This document shows, one piece after another, positions 1-12,456 of a stretch of 64,000 nt of DNA. The translations under genes were made by a program, and so were the position numbers. Under the pieces are notes generated by a model. That model was given only the letters and a program-made list of their open reading frames with translations. It made no database searches and had not been told where the DNA came from. How positions within the stretch are numbered: the stretch's first letter is position 1; each line of letters begins with the position of its first letter. This stretch comes from Taeniopygia guttata (taxonomy: Eukaryota; Chordata; Aves; Passeriformes; Estrildidae): contig NC_133026.1 of the NCBI RefSeq assembly GCF_048771995.1, positions 151,427,001 through 151,491,000 of the forward strand, in the 5' to 3' direction.

Positions 1-2310
1 CCCCCACGGCCACCATGGCCACCCCCCGGGTCAGGGGGGACCTGCGGGGTCAGAGGTCAGAGGTCAGGGGTCAGGTCAGGGGTCAGGGACAGCCCCCGGT
101 CAGCAGCGACCCCCCCAGGGCCAGAGCGGCCACGCCCCGGGTCAGAGGGGACCTGTGGGGTCAGAGGTCAAAGGTCAGTGACACCCCCCGGTCAGCAGAG
201 ACCCCCCCACGGCCACCACGGCCATGGCCCGGGGCAGGGGGGACCTGCGGGGTCAGGGGTCAAAGGTCAGGGGTCAGGGTCAGGGGTCAGGGACACCCCC
301 CGGTCAGCAGCGACCCCCCCAGGGCCAGGGCGGTCACGGCACGGGTCAGAGGGGACCTGCGGGGGCAAAGGTCAGGGGTCAGGGGTCAGGGACACACTCC
401 AGACTACCATGGACACCCCCAGGGTCAGGGGGGACCTGTGGGGTCAGGGGTCAGGGGTCAAGGGTCAGGGGACAGGGGTCAGTGACCCCCCCAGGGCCAG
501 AGCGGCCACCCCCCGGGGCAGGGGGGACCTGTGGGGTCAGAGGTCAGAGGTCAGGGGTCGGGGCCATGAGCCACCCCCCGGTCAGCAGAGACCCCCCCAG
601 GGCCACCACGGCCATGGCACGGGGCAGGGGGGACCTGCAGGGTCAAAGGTCAAAGGTCAGAGCCAACCCCCGGTCAGCAGCGATCCCCCCAGGGCCACCA
701 CAGCCATGGTACGGGGCAGGGGGGACCTGCAGTGGCAGGGGTCAGGGGTCAGGGTCAGGGGTCAAGGACAGCCCCAGGACCACCATGGCCACACCCAGAG
801 GCCACCAAGGACAGGGGTGGGGCAGGTCAGGGGTCAGGGGTCAGAGGTCAGGGGTCAGGGACAAGGCCAGGGTTACCATGGACACCCACAGGGCCACTGG
901 GGACTTGTGGGGACAGGGCAGAGGTCAGGGGTCAAGGACAGCCCCAGGGCCACCAAGTGCTGCTGGGGGCCACCGGGGACAGGGATGGGGTCAGAGGTCA
1001 GGGGTCAGGGGTCAGGGACACAGCCCGGGCCACCATGGACACACACAGAGGCCACCAAGGACAGGGGTGGCACAGGTCAGGGGTCAGAGGTCAGGGGTCA
1101 GAGGTCAGGGAGACCCCCAGGACCACCATGGCCACACCCGGAGGCCACCGAGGACAGGGGTGGGACAGGTCAGAGGTCAGAGGTCAGGGGTCAAGGAGAC
1201 ACCCTGGGCTACCATTCACACCCACAGCGCCACTGGGGACTTGTGGGGACAGGTCAGAGGTCAGGGGTCAGAGGTCAAGGACTGCCCAGGGTCATTGAGT
1301 GCAGCTGGGGGCCACCGGGGACAGGGATGGCACAGGTCAGGGGTCAGAGGTCAGGGAGACCCCCAGGGCCACCGTGGCCACACCCGGAGGCCACCGAGGA
1401 CAGGGGTGGGACAGGTCAGGGGTCAGGGGTCAGGGGTCAGGGAGACACCTGGGGTTACCATGGACACCCACAAGGCCCCCAGGGGATCTACAGGGACAAG
1501 TCAGAGGTCAGGGGTCAGGGGTCAAGGACACACCCAGGGCCACCATGGCCATACCCGGAGGCCACCAGGGACAGGGATGGGGACAGGTGTCAGAGGTCAG
1601 GGGTCAAATGTCAAGGACAGCCCCAGGGCCACCATGGCCACACCCAGAGGCCACCAAGGACAGGGGTCAGGGGTCAGGGGTCAGGGGTCAGGGAGACACC
1701 CGGGGCTACCACAGACACTCACAGGGGCACTGGGGACTTTTGGGGACAAGTCAGAGGTCAGGGGTCAAAGGTCAAGGACAGCCCCAGGGCCACTAAGTGC
1801 TGCTGAGGCAACGGGGGACACGGATGGGGACAGGTCAGAGGTCAGAGGTCAGGGAGACCCCCAGGGCCACCATGGCCACACCCAGAGGCCACCAAGGACA
1901 GGGGTGGGACAGGTCAGAGGTCAGGGGTCAAAGGTCAAGGATGGCCCCAGGGCCACTGAGTGCTGCTTGAGCCACCAGGGACAGGGATGGGGAAAAGTCA
2001 GAGGTCAGAGGTCAGAGGTCAGGTGTCAGGGACACACCTGGGGCTACCACAGACACCCACAGGGCCACTGGGGACTTGTGGGGACAAGTCAGAGGTCAGA
2101 GGTCAGAGGTCAGAGACACCCCCAGCACCGGGGCTGAGAGCTGAGGGAATGGGGGCAGGGCAAAGGTCAAAGGTCAAGGGATGATGCCAGGGGTCAAGGT
2201 CAGGGGTGAGGGGTCAAGGGATGGGGCCTGGGGCCAAGAGTTGGGGGGTCAAGGGTCATGGGCTGGGGTTAAGGGTTGGGGTCAGGGGTCTGGGACCCTC
2301 CAAAACCCCT
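1..2310. repeat. Tandem array of GGTCA half-sites with higher-order unit
   Basis: The stretch is built from the heptamer GGTCAGG/GGTCAAA in runs of two to six. These are set in a larger unit of roughly 110-140 bp that also contains CCCAGGGCCACCATGGCCAC and GGGGACCTGTGGGG. Because the heptamer repeats every seven bases, AGGTCA/GGGTCA hexamers lie as direct repeats spaced by one base. No credible coding exon was found on either strand; the long open frames are repeat translation. Confidence 0.9.
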
Positions 2311-2480
2311 CAGGGACCCCCCCCCAATTTGGGTGTGACCCCTCCCCCAATCCCCCCCAGACCCAAATTAGGGGGTCCCCTCCCCCCACCCCTCCCCCCC
2401 AAATTTTGGGTGGGGGTCCCTCCCCGCCCCTCCCCCCGCCCCTCCCCCCAATTTTGGGTGGGGGTCCCTCCCCGCCCCTC
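2310..2480. repeat. C-rich array, CCCAATTTTGGGTGGGGGTCCC type
   Basis: A unit containing CCAAATTTTGGGTGGGGGTC followed by CCTCCCCGCCCCTCCCCCC occurs two to three times. It lies just downstream, in - strand terms, of a possible - strand exon. Nothing else is recognisable here. Confidence 0.6.
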
Positions 2481-2489
2481 CCCCCTCAC

Positions 2490-2548
2490 CGCGGGGTCGC
2501 TCCGGGGCCGCTCCGGGGCCGGGGGTGGGGGAGGGGCAGCAGCCGCAC
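2490..2548 (-). CDS. Possible exon 2 of an unidentified head-to-head gene
   Basis: On the - strand a pyrimidine-rich tract ending in CAG precedes 59 GC-rich single-copy bases, followed by a GTGAGG donor. This short non-repetitive block sits between two arrays and has an exon-like edge at both ends. In phase with the candidate first exon it would read VRLLPLPHPRPRSGPGATPR, which I do not recognise. In human the gene opposite FBXL6 is SLC52A2, but this peptide does not resemble it. It could equally be non-coding leader or chance. Confidence 0.25.
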
Positions 2549-2589
2549 CTGGGGGGAGGGGCGGGGTCAGCGCGGGGGGGGGGGGGAGG

Positions 2590-3780
2590 GGAGATTTGGG
2601 GGGTCCCGGTGACATTTGGGGGGTCCCGGGGGGGGTCCCGGTGACAATTGGGGGTCCCGGTGACATTGGGGGGTCCCGGTGACATTGGGGGGTCCCGGGG
2701 GGGGTCCCGGTGATATTTGGGGGCTCCCGGGGGGGGTCCCGGTGACATTTGGGGGTTCCCGGTGACATTTGGGGGGTCCCGGTGACATTTGGGGGGTCCC
2801 CGGTGGGGGTCCCGGTGACTCCGGGGGGGGTCCCGGTGCCATTTGGGGGGTCCCGGTGACATTTGGGGGTTCCCGGGGGGGTCCCGGTGCCATTTGGGGG
2901 GTCCCGGTGACATTTGGGGGGTCCCGGGGGGGGTCCCGGTGACATTTGGGGGGTCCCGGTGCCATTTGGGGGGTCCCGGTGACATTTGGGGGTTCCCGGG
3001 GGGGTCCCGGTGACATTTGGGGAGTCCCGGTGACATTTAGGGGGTCCCGGTGCCATTGGGGGGGGTCCCGGGGGGGTCCCGGTGACGTTTTGGGGGGTCC
3101 CGGTGAATTTTGGGGGATCCCGGTAACTCCGGGGGGGGTCCTGGGGGGGGTCCCGGTGACATTTGGGGGGTCCCGGTGACATTTGGGGGTTCCCGGGGGG
3201 GTCCCGGTGACATTTGGGGGGGTCCTGGTGACATTTGGGGGTTCCCGGTGCCATTTGGGGGGTCCCGGGGGGGGTCCCGGTGCCATTTGGGGGGTCCCGG
3301 TGCCATTTGGGGGGTCCCGGGGGGGGGTCCCGGTGACATTTGGGGGGTCCCGGTGACATTTGGGGGGTCCCGGGGGGGGTCCCGGTGACATTTGGGGGGT
3401 CCCGGTGCCATTTGGGGGGTCCCGGGGGGGGTCCCGGTGACATTTGGGGGGGGTCCCGGTGCCCCGTGAGTGGGGGAGGGGCCCGTGGGGGGGGTCCCGG
3501 GGGGGTCCCGGTGACATCTGGGGGGTCCCGGTGACATTTGGGGGGTCCCGGGGGGGGTCCCGGTGACATTTGGGGGGTCCCGGTGACATTTTGGGGGGTC
3601 CCGGTGCCATTTGGGGGGTCCCGGTTCCCCGTTCGGGGTTCCGGGGGGGGTCCCGTTCCCGGCGGAAGTTCCGGGAAGTTGCGGGGGGGGCTCCCGGAGT
3701 GGGGGAGGGGTGACCCCGGGGCGGGGGGTGACCCCGGGGTGGGGGAGGGGTCCCGGGGGGGGGTCCCGGTGGGGTGGGGG
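2590..3780. repeat. G-rich array, GGTCCCGGTGACATTTGGGG unit
   Basis: About 21-bp units of GGGGTCCCGGTGACATTTGG alternate with a GGTGCCATTTGG variant and with GGGGGGGTCCCG spacers. If the candidate - strand gene is real, this array would be its first intron. Many G runs of four or more make it a quadruplex-prone strand. Confidence 0.9.
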
Positions 3781-3819
3781 AGGGGTCCCGGTGCTCTCCC
3801 CTCCCCCCCCCCCCCTCAC

Positions 3820-3837
3820 CGCCCGCCGCAGCCCCAT
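3820..3837 (-). CDS. Possible first coding exon of a head-to-head gene
   Basis: Reading the - strand, GCGGCGATG opens 18 bases encoding MGLRRA, immediately followed by a GTGAGG donor. It lies about 350 bp from the FBXL6 start, in divergent orientation across a CpG-rich, CCAAT-box-containing region, which fits a bidirectional promoter. The product is not recognised, and downstream exons cannot be traced through the arrays at 1-3780. A non-coding leader exon is equally possible. Confidence 0.3.
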
Positions 3838-4185
3838 CGCCGCCGCCGCCGCCGGGCCACGCCCCCCGCGCGCGCTGATTGGCCGCGTCCCGACTCGGAC
3901 ACGCCCCCCGCGATTTCCGATTGGGCGAGCGGGGTAAAGCCCCGCCCACCGCTGCCCGCCCCGCGCGGGGATTGGCTGGAGCGCGGCGCGAGCGGGAATG
4001 GGCAGAGGGGGCGTGGCCTGAGCGGCGGATGGGGCGGGGCTAAGGCGAGGGGGCGTGGCCATGGTTCAATTCATTTCAATTGAGGGGGCGTGGCTATGGA
4101 AAAGTGGGTGTGGTCTGCTGTCAAAGGGGGCGGGGACACTCCGAATCGACCCCGCCCCCCGAGGAAGCCACGCCCCCTTTCCAAG
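3838..4185. promoter_or_regulatory. CpG-rich, probably bidirectional promoter of FBXL6
   Basis: This single-copy, CpG-dense interval holds three ATTGG (inverted CCAAT) boxes at 3878-3882, 3920-3924 and 3971-3975. It also holds many GGGCGTGG/CCCGCCC GC-box motifs. There is no TATA box. It lies between a possible - strand start codon at 3837 and the FBXL6 start at 4186. CCAAT boxes with GC boxes and no TATA are typical of housekeeping bidirectional promoters. Confidence 0.7.
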
Positions 4186-4194
4186 ATGGCGGCC
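4181..4194 (+). promoter_or_regulatory. YY1-type AAGATGGCGGC element over the FBXL6 start codon
   Basis: CCAAGATGGCGGCC matches the YY1 consensus AAGATGGCGGC that often marks transcription and translation starts of mammalian housekeeping genes. Here its ATG is the presumed FBXL6 initiator, so transcription probably starts a short way upstream. Confidence 0.65.
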
Positions 4195-4198
4195 GTCG
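4186..4198 (+). CDS. FBXL6: FBXL6 exon 1 (start codon)
   Basis: ATG GCG GCC GTC G followed by GTGAGAAC as donor, phase 1. Spliced to 4643 it gives MAAVGVSPGEEEEEG. The reading frame also stays open through the whole following intron to exon 2, so retention would give a longer proline-rich N-terminus in the same frame. Confidence 0.75.
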
Positions 4199-7100
4199 GT
4201 GAGAACCGGGACGGAATCCCCAAATCCGCCCCTCCCCCACCCCAGCCCCGCCCCCCCGCGAGGCCACGCCCCCAAATGGGGGGGAGGGGCGGGGGAGGGG
4301 AGGGGGGAGGGGGGAGGGGCGGGGGTTCCCCTCCCCCACCCCCAGGGTCACCCCGGCCCGAGGGAGGGGGAGGGGAGGGAACGGGCCCCGCCCCCACCCC
4401 AAAATCGGCCCCGCCCCCACCCCAAATCGGCCCCGCCCCCACCCCAAAATCTGCCCCGCCCCCACCCCAAAATCTGCCCCGCCCCCACCCCAAAATGTCC
4501 CCAAATGTCCCCAAATGTCCCCAAATGTCCCTCACCTGTCCCTCACCTGTCCCAGTGTCCCTCACCTGTCCCAGTGTCCCTCACCTGTCCCACCTGTCCC
4601 TCACCTGTCTCACCTGTCCCCTCCCCCCCAGCGGACCCCCAGGTGTGTCCCCAGGTGAGGAAGAGGAGGAGGGTGAAGGCCCCAGCCCAGGTGTGTCCCC
4701 AGGTGAGGAAGAGGAGAAGGACAAAGGCCCCGGCGCAGGTGAGGGGGGGGAGGGGCCTCACCTGCCCCCGCTGCCCCCCGAGATCGTCCTGAGGATCCTC
4801 CGGAGCGCCGCGGAGGGGGAGGGGGCACTGCCCTTCCTCTGCAGGTGAGCGCACCTGGGGACACACCTGGGGGCACCTGGGGGCACCTGGGATAGACCTG
4901 GGGGTGCCTGGGGCACACCTGGGGGCAGCTGGGATACACCTGGGCACACCTGGGCACAGCTGGGGGCACCTGGGGCACACATGGGGACACATGGGGCACA
5001 CCTGGGCACATCTGGGATACACCTGGGATACACCTGAGATACACCTGGGCACACCTGGGAACACCTGGGAACACCTGGGGACACCTGAGGGTGCCTGGGG
5101 ACATCTAGAGACACCTGGCGGGTGTAACTGTCACACCTGGGCACACCTGGGCACACCAGGAATACACCTGGGTACACCTGGGATACACCTGGGGCACCTG
5201 GGGACACCTGGGCACACCTGGGCACACCTGGGGAAACCTGGGAGCATCTGGGGACACACCTGGGCACAGCTGGGCACACCTGGGGGCACCTGGGGGCACC
5301 TGGGACAGAACTGGGCATAGCTGGGCACACCTGAGGGGTTGGGGACACAACTGTGACACACCTGGGCGCACCTGGGGCACATGTAGTGGCAGCTGGGGGC
5401 ACCTGGGCACACCTGGGGGTACACCTGGGCATAGCTGGGGACACCTGGGGACACCTGGGCACACCTGGGCACACCTGGGCACACCTGGGCACACCTGGGG
5501 GCTGTTACTGTCCTTCACCTGTCCCTCACCTGTCCCTCACCTGTCCCTCACCTGTCCCACCTGTCCCTCACCTGTCCCTCACCTGTGTCTCACCTGTTCA
5601 GGGCATCCCGCGTGTGCCGCCTGTGGCGTGACCTGACCGCCGACCCCCGGCTGTGGCAGCGGGTGCACCTGGGGGCACACCTGGGGACACACCTGGGGAC
5701 ACACCTGGGGACACACCTGGGGACACACCTGGGGACACGCCCCAAGTCTCACCTGCCCGGCCCCGCCCGCCGCCGCCCCCCCGAGCAGGTGCTGAACCCT
5801 CTGCTGCGATTGGTGGAGACCAGGTGAGGCTGGCCACGCCCACACAGGTGTGCAGGGAGCGCTGTGGCTCACCTGTGTCACCTGTGTGTCACCTGTGTCA
5901 CCTGTGTCACCTGTGTGTCACCTGTGTCACATCTGTGTCACACCTGTGCCACCTGTGTCACCTGTGTCACACCTGTGTCACACCTGTGTCACCTCCTGTG
6001 TCACCTGTGTCACCTGTGTCATCATCTGTGTCACCTGTGTCACCTGTCACACCTGTGTCACCTGTGTCACACCTGTGTCATACCTGTGTCACCTGTGTCA
6101 CACCCGTGTCACACCTGTGTCACCTGTGTCACCTGTGTCACACCTGTGTCACACCTGTGTCACCTGTCACACCTGTGTCCCACCTGTGTCCCACCTGTGT
6201 CCCACCTGTTTCACCTGTGTGTCACCTGTGTCACCTGTGTCACACCTGTCACCTCCTGTGTCACACCTGTCCCTCACCTGTCCCTCACCTGTCCCTCACC
6301 TGTGTCAGGTTTTCGCTCCTTCAGGAGTTTGTGCTCAGTGATTGGAGCCGCCACGTGGGGCCTCTGCTGCAGGTGAGCACCTGGGGGCACCTGGGCACAC
6401 CTGGGCACACCTGGGCACACCTGGGATACACCTGGAGACACCTGGGCATACCTGGGCACACCTGGGCACACCTGAGCACACCTGGGGCACACCTGGGGGC
6501 ACCTGGGGACACCTGGGGACACCTGGGCACACAGCTGGGGGCACCTGGGCACACCTGGGGGCACCTGGGCACACCTGGGCACACCTGGGATACACCTGGG
6601 CACACCTGGGGGAGAGCTGGGCACACCTGGGCACACCTGGGGACACCTCAGAGCACACCTGGGGACACCTGGGGACACCTTGGCACACCTGGGCACACCT
6701 GGGGACACCTGAGATACACCTGGGCACACTTGGGGGCACCTGGGGACACCTGGGCACACCTGGGCACACCTGGGGACACCTGAGATACACCTGGGCACAC
6801 CTGGGCACACCTGGGCGGGGAGGGGACACACCTGGGCACACCTGGGCACACCTGGAGGCACCTGGGGGCACCTGGGGGCACCTCAGAACACACCTGGGCA
6901 CACCTGGGCACACCTGGGGGCACACCTGGAGCTTCCCCTCCCCCAGGCCCTGAGCAAGTTCTGCCCCCACCTGCGGCACCTGGAGCTGCGGCGCTGCCAG
7001 GTGAGAGCTGGGCACACCTGGGGGGGTGGGCACACCTGGGGCACACCTGGGGGGGTTTGGGGACACCTGGGTGGGGTTTGGGGACACCTGGGGGGGTCCT

Positions 7101-10100
7101 GGTGACACCTGGGCAGGTTTGGGGACACCTGGGGGACACCTGGGGGGGTTTGGGGACACCTGGGGGACACCTGGTGGGGGTTTGGGGATACCTGGGGGGT
7201 TCTCGGTGACACCTGGGGAGATTTTGGGGTCACCTGGATGGATTTTGGGGACACCTGGGGGGGTTTGGGGACACCTGGGCAGGTTTGGGGACACCTGGGG
7301 GGGGTTTGGGGACACCTGGGGGGGTTTGGGTCACCTGAGGGATTTTGGGGTCACCTGGGGGGGGGGGTTGGGCACACCTGGGGGGGTTGGGGACACCTGG
7401 GGGGGTTTGGGGACACCTGGGGTGGATTTTGGGGACACCTGGGGGGGATTTTGGGGACACCTGAGGGATTTTGGGGACACCTGGGGGGGTTGGGGACACC
7501 TGGGGGGGTTTGGGGACACCTGGGCAGGTTTGGGGACACCTGGGGGATTTTGGGGTCACCTGGGGGATTTTGGGGACACCTGGATGGATTTTGGGGTCAC
7601 CTGGGGGATTTTGGGGACACCTGGGGGGTCCCGGTGACACCTGAGGGACTTTGGGGTCATTTGGGGGAGTTTTGGGGTCACCTGAGGTGGATTTTGGGGA
7701 CACCTGAGGTGGATTTTGGGGTCACCTGGGGGGTTTTGGGGTCCCCAGGTGGAGCCGTCGGCGCTCGGGGCGTTCCTGGCGGCCCCTCCCCCCTGCAGCA
7801 CCTGCACCTCACCTGTGCCCACCTGAGGCCCGTGCTGCCCGCGCTGGCCGTGAGTGCCCCAAAAATGCCCTAAAATAGCCCAAAATAACTCTAAATATCC
7901 CCAAAACATCCCCAAAATACCCCAAAATACCCCAAAGTACCCCAAAATACCCCAAAATACCCTAAAATCTCCCAAAGTACCCCAAAATACCCCAAAGTAC
8001 CCCAAAATATCCCCAAAACATCCCAAAATCCGAAAAAACCCTCAAAAAAATACCCCAAAACCACCCTAAAATACCCCAAAACAGCCCCCCCCCAAAAAAT
8101 ACCCAAAAATACCCCAAAATATCCTAAAATCCAAAAAAAATACCCCAAATATCCCAAAAAACATCCAAAAATACCAAAAAATATCCCAAAATACTCCAAA
8201 ATACCCCAAAATCCAAAAAAATAGGCCAAAATAGCCCAAAATAGCCCCAAAATCCAAAAAAAACCCCAAAATACCCCAAAGTAAAGTACCCCAAAATACC
8301 CCAAAATAGCCCCAAAATCAAAAAAAAAACCCCAAAACCACCCCAAAATAGCTCAAAAATATCCCAAAGTACCCCAAAATACCCCAAAATAGCCCCAAAA
8401 TCCAAAAAAATACCCCCAAATATCCCCAAAATCATGAAAAAATACCAAAAAATATCCCAAAATACCCGAAAACACCCCAAAATAGCCCAAAATCCCCCCA
8501 AATCCCCCAAAATCCCCCAAAATCCCCCAAATCCCCCCAAATCCCCCAAAATCCCCCCAAAATCCCCCCAAATCCCCCAAAATCCCCCAAAATCCCCCAA
8601 ATCCCCCCAAATCCCCCAAAATCCCCCCAAAATCCCCCCAAATCCCCCCAAATCCCCCAAAAGCCCCCCAAAATCACCCCAAAATCCCCCCAAATCCCCC
8701 CAAATCCCCCCAAATCCCCTCCAAAATCCCCAAATCCCCCCAAATCCCCCCAAATTTCCCCCCAAAATCACCCCAAAATCCCCCAAATCCCCCCAAAAAT
8801 CCCCCCAAATTCCCCCCAAATCCCCCCAAATCCCCCCAAAATCCCCCCAAATCCCCCCAAATCCCCCAAATCCCCCCCAAATCTCCCCCAAATCCCCCCA
8901 AATCCCCCCAAAATCCCCCAAAATCCCCCCCAAAATCCCCCAAAATCCCCCCAAAATCCCCCCAAATCCCCCAAAAACCCCACAAATCCCCAAAATCCCC
9001 CCAAAATCCCCCCAAAATCCCCCCAAAATCCCCCCAAATCTCCCCAAATCCCCCCCAAATCCCCAAAATCCCCCAAAATCCCCCAAATCCCCCAAAATCC
9101 CCCCAAAATCCCCCCAAATCCCCCAAAATCCCCCCAAAATCCCCCAAAATCCCCCAAATCCCCCAAAATCCCCAAAATCCCCCAAAATCCCCCCAAATCC
9201 CCCCAAAATCCCCCAAATCCCCTCCCCCAGGCCGGTCTCTGTCCCCGGCTCCGCGTTCTGGAGTTGGATCAGAGTTTGGGGGGTCCCGGCCCCCCCCTCC
9301 CGCTGCCCGTGGAGCGGCTCCAGGCGGCGTGTCCCCTGCTGGAGGTACCCCAAAAATCACCTGGGCACCCCAAAAATCACCTGGGCACCCTGAAAAACCC
9401 CAAAAACCACCCCCGGGAACCCCAAAAACCACCCCTGGGAACCCCGAAATATCCCAAAAATACCCAAAAAAACTCATCTGGGCACCCCAAAATCCACCGG
9501 GCACCCCAAAAACCCACAGAAATCCCTGAAACCTCACCTGGGCACCCCAAAACTCACCAGGGTACCCCGAAACTCGCCTGGGCACCCCAAAATCCACCTT
9601 GGAACCCCGAAAAACCCCAAAAACACCCCCAAAAAACCCCAAAAACCACCCCTGGACACCTCAAAACTCACCTGGGTACCCCAAAACTCACCTGGGCACC
9701 CCAAAATTCAACTGGGAACCCCAAAATCCACCTGGGTACCCCAAAATACCCCAAAACGCACCTGGGCACCCCAAAACCCACCAGGCACGCCAAATCGCAC
9801 CGGGACCCCCTAAATCCACAGGTGCCCCTCCCCCACCCCGGGGCGCCCCCTCATTTTGCCCCTCCCCCACCCCGGGGTACCCCCTCATTGTGCCCCTCCC
9901 CCACCCCGGGGTACCCCCTCATTGTGCCCCTCCCCCACCCCTGGGTACCCCCACCCCTGTGTGCCCCTCCCCCACCCCTGGGTGCCCCCACAGGTGCCCC
10001 TCCCCCACCCCAGGGAGCCCCTCCCCCACCCCAGGGTGCCCCTCCCCCACCCCAGGGTGCCCCCTCATTGCGCCCCTCCCCCACCCCTGGGTGCCCCTCC

Positions 10101-12368
10101 CCCACCCCTGGGTGCCCCTCCCCCACCCTTGGGTGCCCCCCTCACTGTGCCCCTCCCCCCCAGGAGCTGCGGTTGGGGGGGGCGGTGTGGGAGCCCCTCC
10201 CCCACCCCTGGGAGCCCCTCCCCCACCACAGTGCCCCTCCCCCACCCCTGGGTGCCCCTCCCCCCCTCAGGGCCCCCCCTCACTGTGCCCCTCCCCCACC
10301 CCAGGGTGCCCCTCCCCCACCCCTGGGTGCCCCCCTCACTGTGCCCCTCCCCCCCCAGGAGCTGCGGCTGGGGGGGGCGGTGTGGGAGCCCCTCCCCCAG
10401 CGCTGCCCCTCCCCCACCCCGGGTGCCCCTCCCCCCCCCACTTCCCGCGGCTGCGGCTGCTGGCGGTGGGGGAGGGGGGGGTGGGGGAGGGGCTCCTGCG
10501 GCGCCTCCTGCGCGGGACCCCCGAGCTGAGGGGGCTGCAGGTGAGGGGGGGCGGCCAGGTGAGCCCGGGGGGCTGATGGAGCTGCCCTGCGCAGGTGAGA
10601 TACACCTGGGCACACCTGGGCACACCTGGGGGGATGGGCACACACCTGGGCACACCTGGGCACACACCTGGGCACACCTGGGATACACCTGGGATAGACA
10701 TGGGATACACCTGGGTACACCTGGGCACACCTGGAGGCACCTGGGCACAGCTGAGGGGATGGGGACACACCTGGGATAGACCTGGGGGGATGGGCACACA
10801 GCTGGGCACACCTGGGCACACCTGGGGGCACCTGGGGGGATGGGCACACACCTGGGCACAGCTGGGATAAAAATGGGATAGACCTGGGTACACCTGGGCA
10901 CACCTGAGATACACCTGGGATAGATGTGGGCACACCTCAGATACACCTGGGCACACGTGGGGACACCTGGGGACAGCTGGGGGGATGGGCACACACCTGG
11001 GCACACCTGGGGACATCTGGGATACACCTGGATACACCAGAGATACACCTGGGCACAGCTGGGGGGGTGGGCACACACCTGGGCATACCTGGGATAGACC
11101 TGGGTACACCTGGGCACACCTGGGCACACACCTGGGCACACCTGGGCATACCTGGGCACACCTGGGGGATGAGGACACACCTGGGCACACACCTGGGCAC
11201 ACCTGAGGGGATGGGCACACACCTGGGCACAGGTGGGCACACCTGGGATAGACCTCAGCACACCTGGGCACACCTGGGTACAGCTGGGTACACCTGGGAT
11301 AGACCTGGGATAGAACTGGGCACACCTGGGCACACCTGGGACAGCTGGGGGGTGGGCACACCTGGGCACACCTGGACACAGCTGGGATACACCTGGGCAC
11401 ACCTGGGGACACCTGGGGACACCTGGGATACACCTGAGATACACCTGGGTACACACCTGGGCACACCTGGGGGAATGGGCACACACCTTGGTACACCTGG
11501 GATAGACCTGAGATACACCTGGGCACACCTGGGGGGATGGGCACACAGCTGGGCACAGCTGGGCACACAGCTGGGCACACCTGGGGTACACCTGGGGACA
11601 CCTGGGATACACTTGGGATAGATGTGGGCACACCTGGGGACACCTGGGCACAGCTGGGGGCACCTGAGCACACCTGGGCACACCTGGGATATACCTGGGC
11701 ACACCTGGGGCACACCTGGGGCACACCTGACACACACCTGGGCACACCTGGGCACACCTGGGAGGGATGGGCACACACCTGGGCACACCTGGGAGGGATG
11801 GGCACACACCTGGGCACACCTGGGGGGGATGGGCACACACCTGGGTACACCTGGGATAGACCTGGGGACACACCTGGGGACATCTGGTGACACCTGGGCA
11901 CACCTGGGGGAATGGGCACATACCTGGGCACACCTGGGATAGACCTGGGATACACCTGGGCACACCCGGGGACACCTGGGATAAATGCGGGCACACCTGG
12001 GTACAACTGGGAGACACCTGGGCACACCTGGGATAGACCTGGGGACACCTGGGCACACCTGGGATAGACCTGGGGACATCTGGGATAGACCTGGGGGCAC
12101 CTGAGTGCACCTGGGCACACCTGGGCACACCTGGGATAGACCTGGGATACACCTGGTGACACCTGGGGGCACCTGGGGGATGGGGACACACCTGGAGCGG
12201 ATGGGGGGAGTCATGGAGGTGGCGGGGGGGGGGGGAAATGTGTCGTGAGATGTCGTGACGTGTCACCCACTGTCCCCCGTACTGCTGTCACACCCCGTGA
12301 CCCTGTCCCTGACCCCTGACCCCTTGGGTGACCCCTGACCCCTGTCCCTGTCCCTGTCCCTGTCCCCA

Positions 12369-12402
<34 letters not shown>

Positions 12403-12422
12403 CGTCCCTGTCCCTGTCCCCA

Positions 12423-12456
<34 letters not shown>

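Noticed and set aside
1-2180. Gly/Gln/Arg-rich frames in the left-hand array
   Set aside because: Translations of the GGTCAGG unit in all three frames; no non-repeat coding segment.
10541-10546. GTGAGG as the end of FBXL6 exon 8
   Set aside because: Homology to human continues through LRG, TPAG and LQDLPC to 10594, and the phase to exon 9 fits only the later donor.
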